A stretch of 64,000 bases of DNA, from positions 62,001 to 126,000 of the forward strand of contig JAQFVV010013411.1 in NCBI GenBank assembly GCA_028023455.1. Reading direction: 5' to 3'. The notes beneath the pieces are model-generated. The model had not been told where the DNA came from. It did no database searches and saw nothing but the letters and a program-made list of their open reading frames with translations. Source of the DNA: Epiperipatus broadwayi. Lineage: Eukaryota > Onychophora > Udeonychophora > Euonychophora > Peripatidae. Position numbers and translations under genes: made by a program. This document shows positions 11,780-25,788 of this stretch, piece by piece; positions within the stretch are counted from its first letter, which is position 1; the number at the start of each line of letters is the position of its first letter.

Positions 11780-14700
11780 TTAATATGTATAATGATTAAA
11801 TAGTTTAAAATCTACATTTTATCGATTTTAACCTATTATGAGAGTATGTACGAGGTGAATGATTAAATGTGTCCCAAATGCATGATTGCGTAAATAAATC
11901 TATGCTTTCTTTTCAAACCCGCAGGCATGCATTTTCCTATTTTAAAATATTCTGCTTTAATTTCAAAATTCGTAATTGACGTCGAGAATGGGCGGACCCT
12001 TTTAAATAAATTTCTGGGAGTTTGATTGGGCATTTTCTCAATCTAAGTGAATCCATTTTGTATGTTTTATATACATTAGTCGAGTATTGCTGGTAAATAA
12101 ATTGGTTGTCAAGACCGCTTTGTTTTTTTCCAAGGTTTTAAACAGGCAAGTCCATTTCGCTTTCTGCAGTTCCCAGGCAGAGTGTGTACTCAAATGTCAC
12201 ACCTGGGAATTAGACGCGCTGTCACCCAGTTGCTAAGTTTTGGATGAGTCCAGACTTCGACTGTCCATGACAACACATTTGTACGGGTCAGCGGTGAGAT
12301 GCCCTCCATAGTCATTTCAAATATTTACCAGTATTTTACTTATATATTTTACAAAGCATCCGTGATTTAAATGTATCACACCCTCCATCCTTTAATAAAT
12401 TCCTTATTAGCAATACCGACCTCCCAATATAACTTTAATTATAATTATAAAATAAATGCCTTAATCACATCCCCATTTTATTGCTTAGTAAGCTTTGGTC
12501 CATGCTATTCTCGAAATCAAGAAGTATTCTATAAACCTTAACATTCAAATGTTTTATTAAACTTCAAAGTTACTCAAAGCACCTCGCATATGTTCCCATC
12601 TCTTTTAAGCACATTATCATAAAACTATATTAGCATGAGGGATAGACTATATATCCTTAACAACCTTTTATGTAATTTTATGGAATGTTATGCTAACAGC
12701 CATTTTAATAAGCTCCCTGTCTCATATAAGTAGACAGTGGCATTATATATATATTTCTCTATCTAAATAAACCTTTTAAAACTAATTTTGATTTTTTGTT
12801 TTATTGATCCCTATCACAGTCTTGGTCTATCTATCTATTTTATACATTTCTTTTGTACCATCTATAGATGTAAATTAGTAACCTAAACTTATCTTAGTAT
12901 AGAGTCTCTTTGTTTCTCTGACCACCAGGCACCGGTAAAGGGATATATTATTAGTAGCATCAGAGGCATTATCAGGTAGGTGGTGCTGTGGAATTTAGAC
13001 TTTAGATTTGAACTTAGTATATCTAGAAGGCAACCCTCCTAGAGTGTTCAGTTTCGTGTTTGGGGTTTGAACTCTGTAGTGTTAGCGAGATAGACGAATC
13101 TGACCGTTACAATATATTGTTATCATGAATAGTTTAACAAAAAAGTCTGCCCAGATCATAACAGGCAGAATTAATAATATAACACAAAACTGTTATGATA
13201 TAATCCGGTCACGGCCAGAGTGCACCGTGAAGACCCATCGTAGCAGTACATGAAGGTACATTAGATTACCCAAGATAAATTGTGTGACTATTTAATTAAT
13301 TATCATTGTCACTAATGACTGTATCTTAAAAACTACACTTCAAAACCCTAATGTATGAATTTTATTTACGTGAGACCTTATAGCCGATCACGAACAAGAT
13401 GGTATGATCTATAAAACTACTAAAGATTACTTTTCCGAGATTAAATGTATAATCCATTACATCAATATTAACTATTACACGGTGAATATAGATCATTTAA
13501 CAAAACAGTAAAAGTTATAGTCAGCCTCATAACATAATTGGCTGTAGCTCAGACATACTCAGAATTTTAGCACAGAAATGCCATGTGGAGTATTTGCTTT
13601 GCAATAAAAGGTAAGCATATAAACTTTAGATTCTTTCATCGTTAATTTAAATTTCTAATTAAATCAATAGCAATGAGACTCTTATTGTTATGAGTAAATC
13701 ATGAATTATAATATTACAAAATAGGTTCCATTATAATATTGGCTAGCAAACTTATTTATTAAAAATTAAGGTCCTAATATCACAAAGATCAATAGAAGTG
13801 ACAATTTCTGGATTATATTCTAGAATTAACAAAGCAATGCGGAGATTATATATGAGGTAAATGGAGTTTTATTATACCCTGTACATCACTAATTACCCAA
13901 GAACAAAAGCATTAAGATATTCTCTCATAATTTCAGTAAACCTTGTATACATTACCAGGGACAATATGTGCTCTAATATATGATCTATTTAATAGGGTGG
14001 ATTTTCTGGTTCTATGTACAAAAAATAGTAATGGTATAGCCAGATTAAATTATAAAATTTACATTTATTTATGACTCAATCAATAAATACTAAATAAATA
14101 AATCATTAATACAATGTTCACAAAATTAAATAAAATAAAGGATCATCACCTATACTTGTTTCTATACATGAATAATGTATATGGGTTCCAAAATATACAC
14201 AATATAAGATTTTCTCACAAATGATTTGGTTTCAGCCCTTATAGGGAAGAGGATGGGTTCAAGCACCTAGTCAATAACATTTCCAATATGCCAATACCAG
14301 AACCAATGCACATATACCCCAGATTTATAATAATAATAACAATTGATATTGATAAACCTGTGAGAACTGGCCATGATGAGATAATAAGTCAAAGAGTAGA
14401 TTTGAATGTCAACTCAGCTGGAAGTATCATATAAATTGACCTACAATAAATTAAGAAAATAATTTAACTGAATGCCCTTTTATAGTTGATAATTGAACAT
14501 GCGAGACCAACCTAAAGATGAGGGAAACAAATGTAAGCATCATAATATATGGAGACTCTGCTCAACCATACATTTATACAACACATAGAAATGGTATTCC
14601 TGTGGATATATTCATCCATGCAATGCAATAACAAAACATTAAATGCCCTGTAGGTTTTTTTAACCATCATCAGAGCAACAAGCACAATTACAGACTGTTC

Positions 14701-15840
14701 CACGGATTAACGACCAGCACAGAAACACATATAAAGAATATAATAAAATGGCAAATGATTATTCTGAAAGATTAGACCACCAGCACAGAATAATGCCATA
14801 TAACATTATAAAATAGTGTTAACATTTACTTCCCAAATAAAAGAGACATAAAATTACCCTCATCAATAATCTGCCAAATTAGGAGGCACATGCAATCTTA
14901 CTAATGTGAATTAAGACATAAAATGAAATAAATAGACTTTATTATAGGAAACAATTGAGATAACAGCCGACTCTGTCTAAAGCATGGGCAAAATAATAAT
15001 ACATAATAAATATGAGTATAGGCACAGAACCCTGAAAAGACATACAGGATTAAGCCATGTGGTGTTGATGCACATTATAGATTTACTAAATAATCATTAA
15101 ATCTTTATGCAAGCACTGTTCCCTAATAATTGATTCTCTTCAATCCCTATATCATATGTTCATTCCCATGAATTTAATATAATTATTTTAGGCATAATAT
15201 AATATATACCATGAACTTCACATATGTATAAGATATGAAAATAGAAATCAAAATAAAATACATATTTGTTTGAGTAACTACACTATGTCAAAATACATAT
15301 TTTAAATATATTGATTATTCACCAATAAAATCAATAGCACATTTTCTTAATAATTAATGTACAACACATATAAATTAGATAGTTTTCAATTACAACATAT
15401 AAGATCTTATGAGTTTGTATTGTATTCCTCTTCATTTCCACTCATAATGAATATTCCATAATTAATTGATTCATGCTAGGCTCTCTAAATATTCGAGATA
15501 TTTTTAAAGATACGACAGTTATAACTTTAATTAGAGTATTCCTCAAAAGTTAATAAAGTTCATTACTTATATTTTAGGCGTTAACCCAAAGTTAAAATAT
15601 TTTCATTATCTTAATTTATCTAGTCACTGTCGAAGATTAGGAATGGTTATCTGATTAAACAATTCCCACAATTGTTATAACAGTTATAAAATAATTTTCT
15701 GGTTAGCTGTTCTTTTCTTTCAACAACTATTATTATTACTTTAATAATAAGATAACTCACATAGCTGGAATGTCATCTCTTATATAAGTTCAAGATGTGA
15801 TATAGCTAATTCTTTGTCGTTCAGACATTGGCACACAAAA
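11780..15840. other. Non-coding stretch, no recognisable gene
   Basis: The sequence at 12.1-12.3 and 12.9-13.3 kb is less AT-rich than its surroundings. I found no family motif, splice-bounded open frame or terminal repeats. An ancient repeat is possible but unsupported. Confidence 0.4.
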
Positions 15841-16079
15841 GGTTAATATAATATTTCACTCCACACATATATAATATAAGTGTTAAAGATATGAAAGTAA
15901 AACATTATATCCAAGGCCAATATAGCATTTCACTCCGCACATATATAACTATACGTGTTAAAGGCATGAAAGTAAAACATATCCAAGGCTAATATAGCAT
16001 GTCACTCCACACAAATATAACTTTATGTGTTAAAGTCATGAAAGTAAAACATTATATTCAAGATTAATATAGCATTTCA
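15841..16079. repeat. Minisatellite, about 74-bp unit, 3.2 copies
   Basis: Units start at 15841, 15915, 15987 and 16061 (partial). Each begins GGYYAATATARYATKTCACT and contains GTGTTAAAG and ATGAAAGTAAAACAT. Spacings are 74, 72 and 74 bp. Divergence between units is modest. Most changes are single substitutions, plus a small deletion in unit 2 (ACATATCC against ACATTATATCC). Confidence 0.85.
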
Positions 16080-19000
16080 ATTATAGACATTTTGGAAGAT
16101 AATCAGCAGTTAGATTCTCGGCTAGCAGACTATTAGCACATAATAACATTGCAAATTTAAATTATATAAGAAAAAATTTAATTTAATTTCTTTCTTTGTC
16201 CATAATTTTAAGAAGTTCTCATATTTGTTAAATGTTTAACAGCAAACAAAAAAAAATTTCTGCTCTTTACATTCTTGCTGTTTCTCCTCATTAAAAAAAA
16301 TCTCTGAATGTTCTCTCGTTTTCTCTATCCAATCACATTTCTCATCATTTACATATCTCTGTTAAAAATGAAAGAAAGAAAAAGAAAAAAATGCATTTAT
16401 TGTATTCTATCAACTATTTCAAGATAAATTAACTAAATCATTTTAATTAAACTAAAGTTATTCTTTAGAATTAGTTAAAGAGAAAGACAAATAATGATTA
16501 TTATTATTATTTATCTACTAATTTTGATGTAATATGCGTTGGTTTTGCAAGTTAAACACAACTTGCCCAACTCAGTGATAGGAAAAGAACAAAATTAATG
16601 TATATAAAAAACAATAAGTAAAGCAAATATATATATATAATCTCATCATTGAGTTAATTTGAATACATGGATCAAATATATACAATGTGCTACTATGGTA
16701 ATTAAACCATCTAATAGAAGATAGAGAAATTTTAAATCAGTTCCTCCAAGCTTTCTATTTATACCAAAATATAAGGTTACAATAGTAACTCAAATTTTGT
16801 TGATAAGTTTTAATTATAATCTAGTACTTTTAAACATGGCCTATTTGCCAGTTATTTTTTATGTGTATAGTATGTGTATATAAATTAAGATTACAGTATA
16901 AAAAATTTTAAAAAATTATGTAGTCATGTCATTAATAATAGATTGAGAATATATTTATTGTATATTCACTAATTTACATTCACCTCAAAAATAATAATAA
17001 AATTATTGTATTGTATATTTATTTTTTAAAAAATGAAATGAAAAATTAAGCATCAGATTCTCATTGAAACTACATATTCTGGACAATATCTTTTCTCTTT
17101 AATGATTTTTTTCCTCATGAAAATGTATTGATCTTAGAATTTATGAAGACTTCTCTAATATTGCTATTCATTTAAGCTCAAATAAACTCTTTAGTTTTTA
17201 AGCTTTCTGAAGCAATAAAAGAAGATGTTTTCTAGTTCTTTTTTCTGCCATTACGCAATCAATAACTTTCATATTACTACTTGAGAAAAATATTTGGTAC
17301 TTATGCATTAGACCTACCATGATGTATTCATACAATAATGCCTTTACTAGATATGCTGACAAGTTTGCTCAATCAATTTCAAGAAAACAAAATGGCCAAG
17401 TAAGAAGTTTAATATTAAAAAAAAACAAAACAAGTAAACTTTTATCAATGAAACTCAAATTTTTTATATAGCCCAAAATGCCAATGAACATGTACCCTTC
17501 TTTGCAAAGTTTCCAGCACATAAATTCTGCCAAATACAAGTCAAAATGCTGGACCCAATCCTCATTTTTAATTATGCCATTTGGCTGGATCAATGAAGTA
17601 GTAGGTATGGTTCACATGCAAATGTTTGTAACCAGCAGCAGTTCATCAGTTTTGTTTTCTTTCATAGTTATTCTAGTTTGTGATGCTATTTTCAGATGTA
17701 TCCAGCAGCATTTTCCCCCATGCAATGTATAATTCTTGCAAACAGCTATAAATAAAACATGCTCCATTCCAAATGTAATTCTAAAGCCCTCAAATCATGT
17801 TCCCTTCTGATTGTCTACTCTATTACGACAATCTGCAATGTTACACTACCATTGTTTATCTGAACTGTGGAGAACAATGGATATATCATGCCTGTTTCCG
17901 CAGATTTTTTGTGAAGACAGAATATCATACACTTGACAAAACTGCACAGGCTCAGTACAGGGTAAATCCTAAATTTTTCTCATTTTGTACACTACAGAAC
18001 ACATTAAATATACATTTTACAGCAATTTTAGCATTAACATGTACATTTAAGTGCCATGCATATCTTATTTTTAATTAGTCATATCAGGATGATTTCATGA
18101 CGTTACAGTAGACTTTAAATCAATAATACATCAGGGCAGGTCTAACATGTAAGTACCAAATACTTTGACGTTTCTACCTTTACACTCAGACAAAACATAT
18201 TACTACTTGAATACTTCATCACATCAAACTTTAAGAACGATTAAAAATAAAGGATAAAATATATGTGCTTTCAACACAACTCCCTCCCCAACATTTTATT
18301 AATAAATAAAATTGTGTATAGCATTTTGGAAAAAAAAAAAAGAGGCTGTTACCATATTATAAAATTTATTAAATCTATGGATTTTAATGTTTTTATTTTT
18401 TTCTGATAGCATAAAAATGACATAGTGTATATTGATATAGTGCATAATGTGGTTTCACTGTAATAATAACAAATAAAAGCATAATGAAAATTATGCAATA
18501 ACATTCAGCTGAAATGTCACATATTAAAAATAGATTTTTACCGAGACTGATAACTAAGAAAAAAAAATCTGGGTTCAAAAATGGTTCTAGCACAGCATAC
18601 TCCTTATAAGTATGAAGAACAATTGCTTCCATTTTCATTAAATTTGTAAATAACAAAAAACATTTGACTCAATGAACATTTCTGTTATCATGATATAGAA
18701 CCAGGATATAATCAAATTCTGAAAATATTTATCAAAATATGACAGTGGTTTTTAAATTATATGATACTGAAAAGATTAGCTTTGGTGGTAAGGGGATTCT
18801 ATCTTTACTAAACATTTTTCATAAGTTTTATAGATAGTATCTGTGAATTAAAATGGAAAAAAAAAATGGAGATTAGTAAAGTCATCTGAATTTTGCAGAC
18901 AATATGTTTTTAGAAATAATACTTCAGAGCCATAGAAAATGTTACAAAAGCTATTAGATAAAATCAAAAGATTGATTGAAAGAATATATTTAAAAGCCTA

Positions 19001-20345
19001 ACTCAATGTTCAATGATTTTTCAAAAAAAAAAAAAATAAAGAAAGAGGAGAAATCAAGATTGGTTGATAATAATTAGAAAATTAACAATTTCTTTAAAAA
19101 TATACTTAAACCTCCATTTCACCACACCTTTTTACAACATACAAATAAACATATCTAAAAAAATAGATGAGTACCAAGATGTGCATTTTATGTTAAACCA
19201 ATACTCATTACTTGGTTCTAATTTCTATCTCTTACATATATCATCATTTGTTCAGTATTTATTAATATTAAATACTTAAAATTTGATTTACAAGTTTCAC
19301 ATTTTTTGCATTCATAAATTTGACATCAACTACTTCAGATAAAAATACTTTACTAAAGTAATCAGATCAAAATATTAATATAAAATGACTGAAATTAATA
19401 ACAGATCAGATGTCTAAGTAGGAAAACATATATGTTAAGATTAACAGAAATCAAAAGAAATATATAAATAGAAAAACAAATAGATACAACAGATTAGAAT
19501 GAAGCTGTGTTGACCATGTTACTAGAAAAGCTAAGAATTGAAATCTTAAGTTGGATCCAAAAAAATTACAAGGAATCAAAAAGATAATCACATGTAAAGT
19601 TGAAAGATAAATTAGGAAAATTTGCTCAAATGAGATTAAAAGTCTATGATCAGAAAACCTGCATTAAATTCAGAAACCTTCATGCTGAGAGATCAATAAT
19701 AATTGAAAATGATATCTTGAATATTTGTATTTTATTTGCTAAATCTATATTAAATTAAAAAAAAAAAATTGAGCAATTATTTGCACAGGAAATCATGTGA
19801 TATTTAAGCACCAAAGTGATAATTTGAGCTGTTGGTTCGTGAATCTTTAGTATATAGTCCATCACTTAATCTCCACATTAACCAAATAGGACTAATTTTT
19901 ATTCTATAAAATATTTTAAAATTATCTCACTTAATATATGAAATAATTACAATTTTTACCCTTTAGAAGTTAAAAAAAAAAAACAACAACAAATAAACAA
20001 TCTTTTATGTAATTTTTGTGAAATTTTAAAACAAATATAATCTATTATTTGCATATATATGAATATATTTTAATTATTTGTCTTGGTAGTGGATTTTTCT
20101 AACCAGGTATAGCTCTCCTTTCCTAAATGTGATCTCTATTCTTGTATAAATATTTACATTAATCACTGATAAAATATTGTTTGATACATACACAGAAAGA
20201 TGTACATAAACATAATGACACATGCTTATATATTAATTAATTATTTAAGAAAGATGCTCAGAAAAAGACCCTTGACTTCCCAAAATCTTAATAACACTTC
20301 ATGAAACACAGACAAATATATGTATTATAATTAATTCAAAATACC
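16080..20345. other. AT-rich non-coding stretch with an unrecognised less-AT segment
   Basis: Open frames of 70-93 residues lie at 17369-17593 (-), 17478-17732 (+) and 17797-18078 (+), in a somewhat less AT-rich stretch (17.35-18.25 kb). They match no family I recognise and overlap on opposite strands. Frames at 18393-18656 (-) and 19064-19279 (+) look like chance. A 3' UTR or an old repeat would look like this, but nothing proves either. Confidence 0.4.
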
Positions 20346-20346
20346 C

Positions 20347-20511
20347 AATTCTGAGGTCAGACAAACTTTTTATATTTAAAAAAAAAAAATCATAAAGATA
20401 TAATTATAAAATAACGTTTTACTGTTAATTTCTAAGGACACACAGACATTACATTTTATTTTAAAATTGTATGAAATATCTAATTCTGAGGTCAGATATA
20501 CTTTTTATATT
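20347..20511. repeat. Short direct duplication about 130 bp apart
   Basis: AATTCTGAGGTCAGACAAAC with CTTTTTATATTT near 20347-20378 recurs almost unchanged at 20480-20511. The spacer is AT-rich and unrelated. Nothing indicates a transposon. Confidence 0.6.
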
Positions 20512-20784
20512 TTAAATAAAAGATTCTTAAAAATGCATATTATATGTGAAGCATATTTATAATAATAAAATGGCATGCTTTATGGTTAACCCTAAACAAG
20601 GAACTTATCGAAATAGATCGTAAAGTTCATAGCACAGGTTAAGCACAACCAATCTTCCGTAAAAGATAAATCAAAACTTCTTAATGTCACTTCCTTAATC
20701 TTTTCTTTCTGTAGATAACAGATTTAATAATCATAAATTTATTGCAGTGAAATCATGTCAAAGTTTAATAAAATAATTCTTTAA

Positions 20785-20900
20785 ATATGAAATCAGCCAA
20801 TCCACATAATCTAGAGTCGATTTTATTTATATCAAAATGAAAGCAATGGGATACAAATATATTTTATATAAAAGCAATTTAACGAATTATCTTTTGATTG
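20785..20900 (+). repeat. Diverged dispersed repeat, copy 1 (with 22312-22425)
   Basis: The two segments share, in order, ATGAAATCAGCCAATC, ATTTTATTTATATCAAAATG, AATGGGATAC and AATTATCTTTT, with substitutions. Identity is roughly 75-80% by eye over about 115 bp. Family and ends are unknown. Confidence 0.55.
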
Positions 20901-22311
20901 GCATTTGACAAAAATTAGTAATAGAAAAATATTTTTAATTTTTATGTGGTGGTTTGATTAATTTACTGTTAACATTTTATTTCAGTTATGTTATTTTTAG
21001 TTTGAAATAAAAATATATATTTTAAATTGTTGTCAATATAGTGGAAAATAAAACATAAATGGATCACTAATAATTTAATGGTATAAAAGATTCATTAAAG
21101 TTTATGACATAGCCCTAATGGATATCCTGTTGCCTGGTACCATTAATCTGTTTTCAGACAGAAAATTTAATATATTGCAGTACTATCTATAACGAATAAT
21201 TCACATTGTAAATATGAATGAAACTCCCTATATAAACTATGAACCTTATATAAAGATGTAAATCTCCTAGTTCTAAGCTGAAAAAAGCAGATGTGAGATT
21301 AATACTAACGCTATGCTTGAAAACAAACGTACAATTTTAGTATTATCCATTTCTTTTTTAAATCAGCACTCAGTTGTCTATATCTTACTTTTAAAACATT
21401 CATAGCCAATCTAACGAGACGTACAATTATTGATCAGTAAATGGAGCTGAGTTGCAAAAGTCTCAGTTAATCTAGTTGGTCAGATGAATATCATTATAAG
21501 TTTCACCACTGGTGTGGTACATATATTCTTAAAGGATGCTGCAGTCATAGATTACTTTTACTTCTCAACATCAGTTTGATAAAACTCCAAAATTTATAGT
21601 TTATTCCAAAATTTAATGCATACATAATTAATGCTATATATATCTTTTTAAAAAAAAAAAAGAAATTAAATACTGTATGTAAATTTCACTTTATTAAAGT
21701 CATCAAAAATATTAATAATCAATATGTTTCCTGAGATAAAGTACAGTGACCTAAAAAAAAAAAAAGTCCAATGAATTCTTAATTTACATATATTTAAAAT
21801 ATGCAAGTTTTAAAATAAAAATCATCTAGTTGGGAAAAATCTGGCGCAAGAATTATAAATAATACAATGACTAAATTTTGTGGAAATAAGTCATACTTTA
21901 TGATTATAGTGAATGACATGTATGATGTCAGAGCTGGAGAAATATATTCGAATCGATTTCAGTTCGGTCACTTCCGTTGCTGAAACTTCTAATCAGCTAT
22001 CGAGCAATAAAGCCATTTGATTGGCTCATTTTTATAGTGAATAATACCGTAATTAACAAATAATTCAATTTATCCATAACTATTTCATTATAAAAAATTG
22101 TTTTAACATTCAAGATACGATTAACAAAATAAATGAATTACACTTTTTTAATTTTATTTTTGTGTGACTGGATTATTTAATATATATAGAAATCGCCTTT
22201 TTATTTAGATTTTCTAGATTAAATGGCTAAATACAAATATATAAAAAATGCATGAAATCTCTTTATGTGTTCATTTTCTTTAAAATATTTTTAAAAAAAT
22301 GTAATTTTATG

Positions 22312-22425
22312 AATCTGAAATCAATCAATCTACAAAAGCTACAATTAATTTTATTAATATCAAAATGAAAATAATGGAATACTTACATACTTTTTATCAA
22401 AGCACTTTAACAAATTATCTTTTTT
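22312..22425 (+). repeat. Diverged dispersed repeat, copy 2 (with 20785-20900)
   Basis: Same orientation as copy 1. It contains CTGAAATCAATCAATC, TATCAAAATGAAAATAATGG and AACAAATTATCTTTTT. It lies directly before a fragment related to the 32.4-kb palindromic element. Confidence 0.55.
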
Positions 22426-22435
22426 TGTAATTATA

Positions 22436-22492
22436 TGTTGAACTATTTCCATCATCTAGATGAATTGTTAAATATTTTTAGAAAAATTCAAA
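22436..22492 (+). repeat. Fragment related to the 32.4 kb palindromic element
   Basis: TTGAACTATTTCCATCATCT followed by AAATATTTTTAGAAAAATTC matches the left arm of the inverted repeat at 32380-32467 (TTGGACTATTTCCAGCGTCT and CTAGAAAATTTTAAAC). Only about 57 bp is shared and no second arm is present. Confidence 0.45.
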
Positions 22493-22824
22493 CATTATTT
22501 GTACTTTTCTAAATATATTTTATTAGGCATACCGATTTTTTTTTTAGACAACTTAGATGTTAGCAAAATATCACAAAGAAACATCTAGATTCAATAATGG
22601 CTTTATCAAGTCCTTCAATTCAGCTACTAAAGCCATAGATTGACAATCATTAACTATGGTTTGTGATTGACTACATTTATATAAATCAGTCTGTTGAATT
22701 CTATTTTTGAAGCAGATGAACACACCAACTATAGATTTCCCTGAATACGTTAATGAGATTCCAATTAGACCTAGGATGATCAAATCCAATTAGATTTACT
22801 ATTGGATCTAGAAGAAAAAAATGT

Positions 22825-23040
22825 TTACAATCTCTGAAGAATTCCCCTTTTTACATAATATTTCTTCAATCGTAGATTCTTGGTTAAACATTCAAAAAGG
22901 GGATATTGATTTTGAAATAAAGCTTGGGTGAAGTCCTTTTCTATATTTATCAAATATTCAAAGCGGGGAAGATTGTCAATCAACTTTTTTCTCTGTAATC
23001 CAATTTGTTTTCTTCCTAATTTCCATGTGGAAGTGCACAT
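22825..23040 (-). CDS. Unrecognised 71-residue open frame
   Basis: The frame translates to a lysine- and leucine-rich peptide including CTSTWKLGRKQIGLQRKKLI and LFECLTKNLRLKKYYVKR. It matches no family I know. It lies just downstream (on the minus strand) of the LINE relic at 23.04-25.40 kb, so it may be LINE tail sequence or chance. Not supported as a gene. Confidence 0.12.
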   Translation of the reverse strand: MCTSTWKLGRKQIGLQRKKLIDNLPRFEYLINIEKDFTQALFQNQYPLFECLTKNLRLKKYYVKRGILQRL

Positions 23041-25400
23041 TCTATTTAGGTTTTATTCCTTTTTATAATTTTCAATTTTTTTTTAACTATTCATTTCAAT
23101 ACCTAGCTAATGTGACTCTTTTACCTTTTTCATTCTCTTTCAAATTAACATTAAACCTTTTTTAAATTATAGCTCAAACTTCTTTACTATAAGTTTCATC
23201 ATTGATTATCTGATTTCATAAATACTATAAGTACTAGTCTGCTCCATAACTTCCTGCCCCATGTTTACTCTCACTATCTACAAATTCTATCAATCCTATA
23301 CAATTGTAAGCTCAACATTATCTTCCACAAGTATTGCTATATCAGCAAATATACCACAATGAATTCTTATAGTTTTACTTTTTCAACACAAAGTTTCTCT
23401 TCTGTAAAACTATCATTTAATCTTATAAATGTCTTGTGATTTATATACAATCTCCAAATAAATATCCCTATAACTTATTTGTTAAAATATTCAACAAATA
23501 TTTTTTTTTTTAAATATTCAACAAAATAATCAAATTCATTTCATCAAAAACCTTTTCAAAAAATCAATAACAACAGAAAAAGAAAGCTTTCCTTTCTTTA
23601 TATATATATATATCTCAACATTCAGCATTCTAACTGCATTTCTAGCTTTTTGCATTTTCTAGATCTAAGCTCTTCAAATAAAAATAGTCTAATACATATA
23701 CTTAAAAATCTCAATAACATTAATTTTCATTTTCTATTTTTCAATTATTGTTTCATACTGTGATTTTGATTTTTCCACCAAATTGCTTACTCTGGTATGC
23801 AGTGAAATTGTGATCTGCACCGCATCATATACACTACTTTATTTACATACTATTTATAAAAAACTGTAAATTTAATAAATTTTATGAGTCTATATTATAA
23901 ATGATATATCAGCACTATTTTCTGTGTGTGGTGCCACTAAATCTAATACACATTTTGTTTATTAGTTAACTATGTAACGATCAATGCCATTTTACTACTG
24001 TTTTTTTTTGTATTAAATAAATTGGAATCACAGACATTGCCTCCCAAATGATCATTACAATAGTTTTTCATTTAATAAAATCTTTTCTAAATGCAATTTA
24101 AGAGAAGGTGTAAAATATTTTTCTTAATAAACAATAAAATAAAAGTTATCAATTTGTAATAAAAGAAAAAAAAATATGTTCAGAAGTGGATCTTATGTTC
24201 AAAATAGATAATGATAAGAAAAAACCATATTCTTGTATAAATGCAATTTATCCACTTTACTTTGACACACTTTTTAACAAAATCTTTTATTATACACATA
24301 TGCATACATAATATTACATTTAGAAGACTACAGGATGGTCAAAATGTAAGATTGTCTACGAATATATGTACAATAAAAGGTTTTTGCTAAAAACTGTTCA
24401 AAGTAGAGTGGATAAATTGCATTTATATAACATATTACAGCAAAATAAAAGAGGTGGTGAAATTGATAATATTTCTGAAAAAAGCATATTTATATGCATT
24501 TTTGAAATGGCTAGTTATAACTATATTAAAGGATAATTTTTTTGGTAAGGCAATAAAGAACTGATAAAATGTTTCTGCGAACATTGTCTGGAACTTATTT
24601 TTTTATTTTTTGAAAATGTCTAAAGATATGGTATATTAAGTTTTTATTATTATTAATTTGGATGAATGTGAATGGGTGGCCATACACACACACAGACAAT
24701 GTATATGTAAATGTGCTCTCTCAATTTATTATTAATATTATTATTTATTTTTAATTTAGTCTGCAGTATAATCTTGATTGATATATGTGTACCATATACA
24801 TAAACAGTTTGTTATATATGTATGCATTTTTGAAAATTACTGTACATTTACAGTAAACAATATAAAATTGTATTGTAAAAAAGGTTTATACACCAGATTA
24901 TCCGCTATATATAATATATACTTGAGGGGTTGAAACAAAATATAGCAAATGTCATGATTCCATTGTATATAAAATGAAACATGGCTATACATTTCCTATA
25001 TTAACTATCTAACCATTTTCTTTTTGCTTTATTTGTTTCACATATCAATTCATTATTAAGCCTTCTATACATACTCCTACTTTCTACAGACTTCATATAT
25101 GTCTATCTTTTTATATTTCATATTATTAATCCGGGGCTTTTTTCCTCTCTTAATTCTTTTACATTATAATCTTTATGGCAACATCTTTTAAAATTTTCTT
25201 AACTAATTTCCATTTTTCATATGAGCTTATATTTATCCAATCATTTTATTACTATTTATGTATATTTTCTTATTCAGTACATCTGGAAAATTATTCACAG
25301 ATATTCCCTTTTAATCCCTTAATGGTCATTTCATCACTATTATTGCTAAACACCTAATCCATAATATCCTGCTTTATCAATCCACTTTTAAGTCTATCAT
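23040..25400 (-). mobile_element. Heavily decayed RTE-like LINE relic, minus strand
   Basis: Reading the minus strand from 25.4 to 23.0 kb, fragments appear in LINE order. Near 25090-25020 SRSMYRRLNNELICETNKAK matches the endonuclease-RT linker of this clade. Near 23575-23540 IDFLKRF resembles motif A (normally D-x-x-K-A-F-D). Near 23460-23390 LYINHKTFIRLNDSFTEEKL resembles the 'NLYW.Q.A.IR..DSLTEE' segment. Near 23370-23315 GIFADIAILVEDNVEL resembles motif C with one catalytic Asp missing. LIEFVDSESK follows near 23300-23270. The motif B segment is deleted. A palindromic MITE sits inside at 24236-24427. Each match alone is weak; the order is what supports it. Confidence 0.5.
24236..24427. 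mobile_element. Palindromic MITE, copy 1
   Basis: A 192-bp inverted repeat has ends TATAAATGCAATTTATCCAC on both strands. The arms are about 85 bp, about 85% identical by eye, and meet near 24334. The flanking dinucleotide is TA-like, but no unambiguous target-site duplication could be set. Homology to the copy at 47.8-48.2 kb extends past the right end to about 24475 (TTACAGCAAAATAAAAGAGG). The mobile unit may therefore be asymmetric and longer than the palindrome. It interrupts the minus-strand LINE relic. Confidence 0.75.
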
Positions 25401-25788
25401 TATAGTTATTAGGTGGCACATATGGATGCATACATATAGAAATCTTATATCTTACTTCCCAAAAACAAATATTTTATAGCATTTCCTTTTTATTGTTAAA
25501 AATAATTTTTATTTCAATGATTTATAATTAATAAATATATTATAATTGAAACTATGTATTCATTGAGAATTTCTCAATTTTGTTGAATAATTTTCTATTT
25601 GTTTTCTTTAACTAACTTAATTATATGTAATTTCAAATGTAACTCTGCAACATATTTCATCTAAAATACATTCTATATTTTAGCTAATTTTTTAATTAAA
25701 TAAAAATATTTAACCCCAAATAAAAAACAAGCATTATATTATAATTTGTCTGAGAGTTTGTGGTGATGTCATTTTAGTAGCAATTATA

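Noticed and set aside
13120-15120. Nuclear mitochondrial insertion
   Set aside because: A few phrases looked rRNA-like at first, but no conserved mitochondrial rRNA or protein motif could be followed.
15841-16079. CRISPR-like or regulatory array
   Set aside because: The units are contiguous 72-74-bp tandem copies without unique spacers; a minisatellite explains them.
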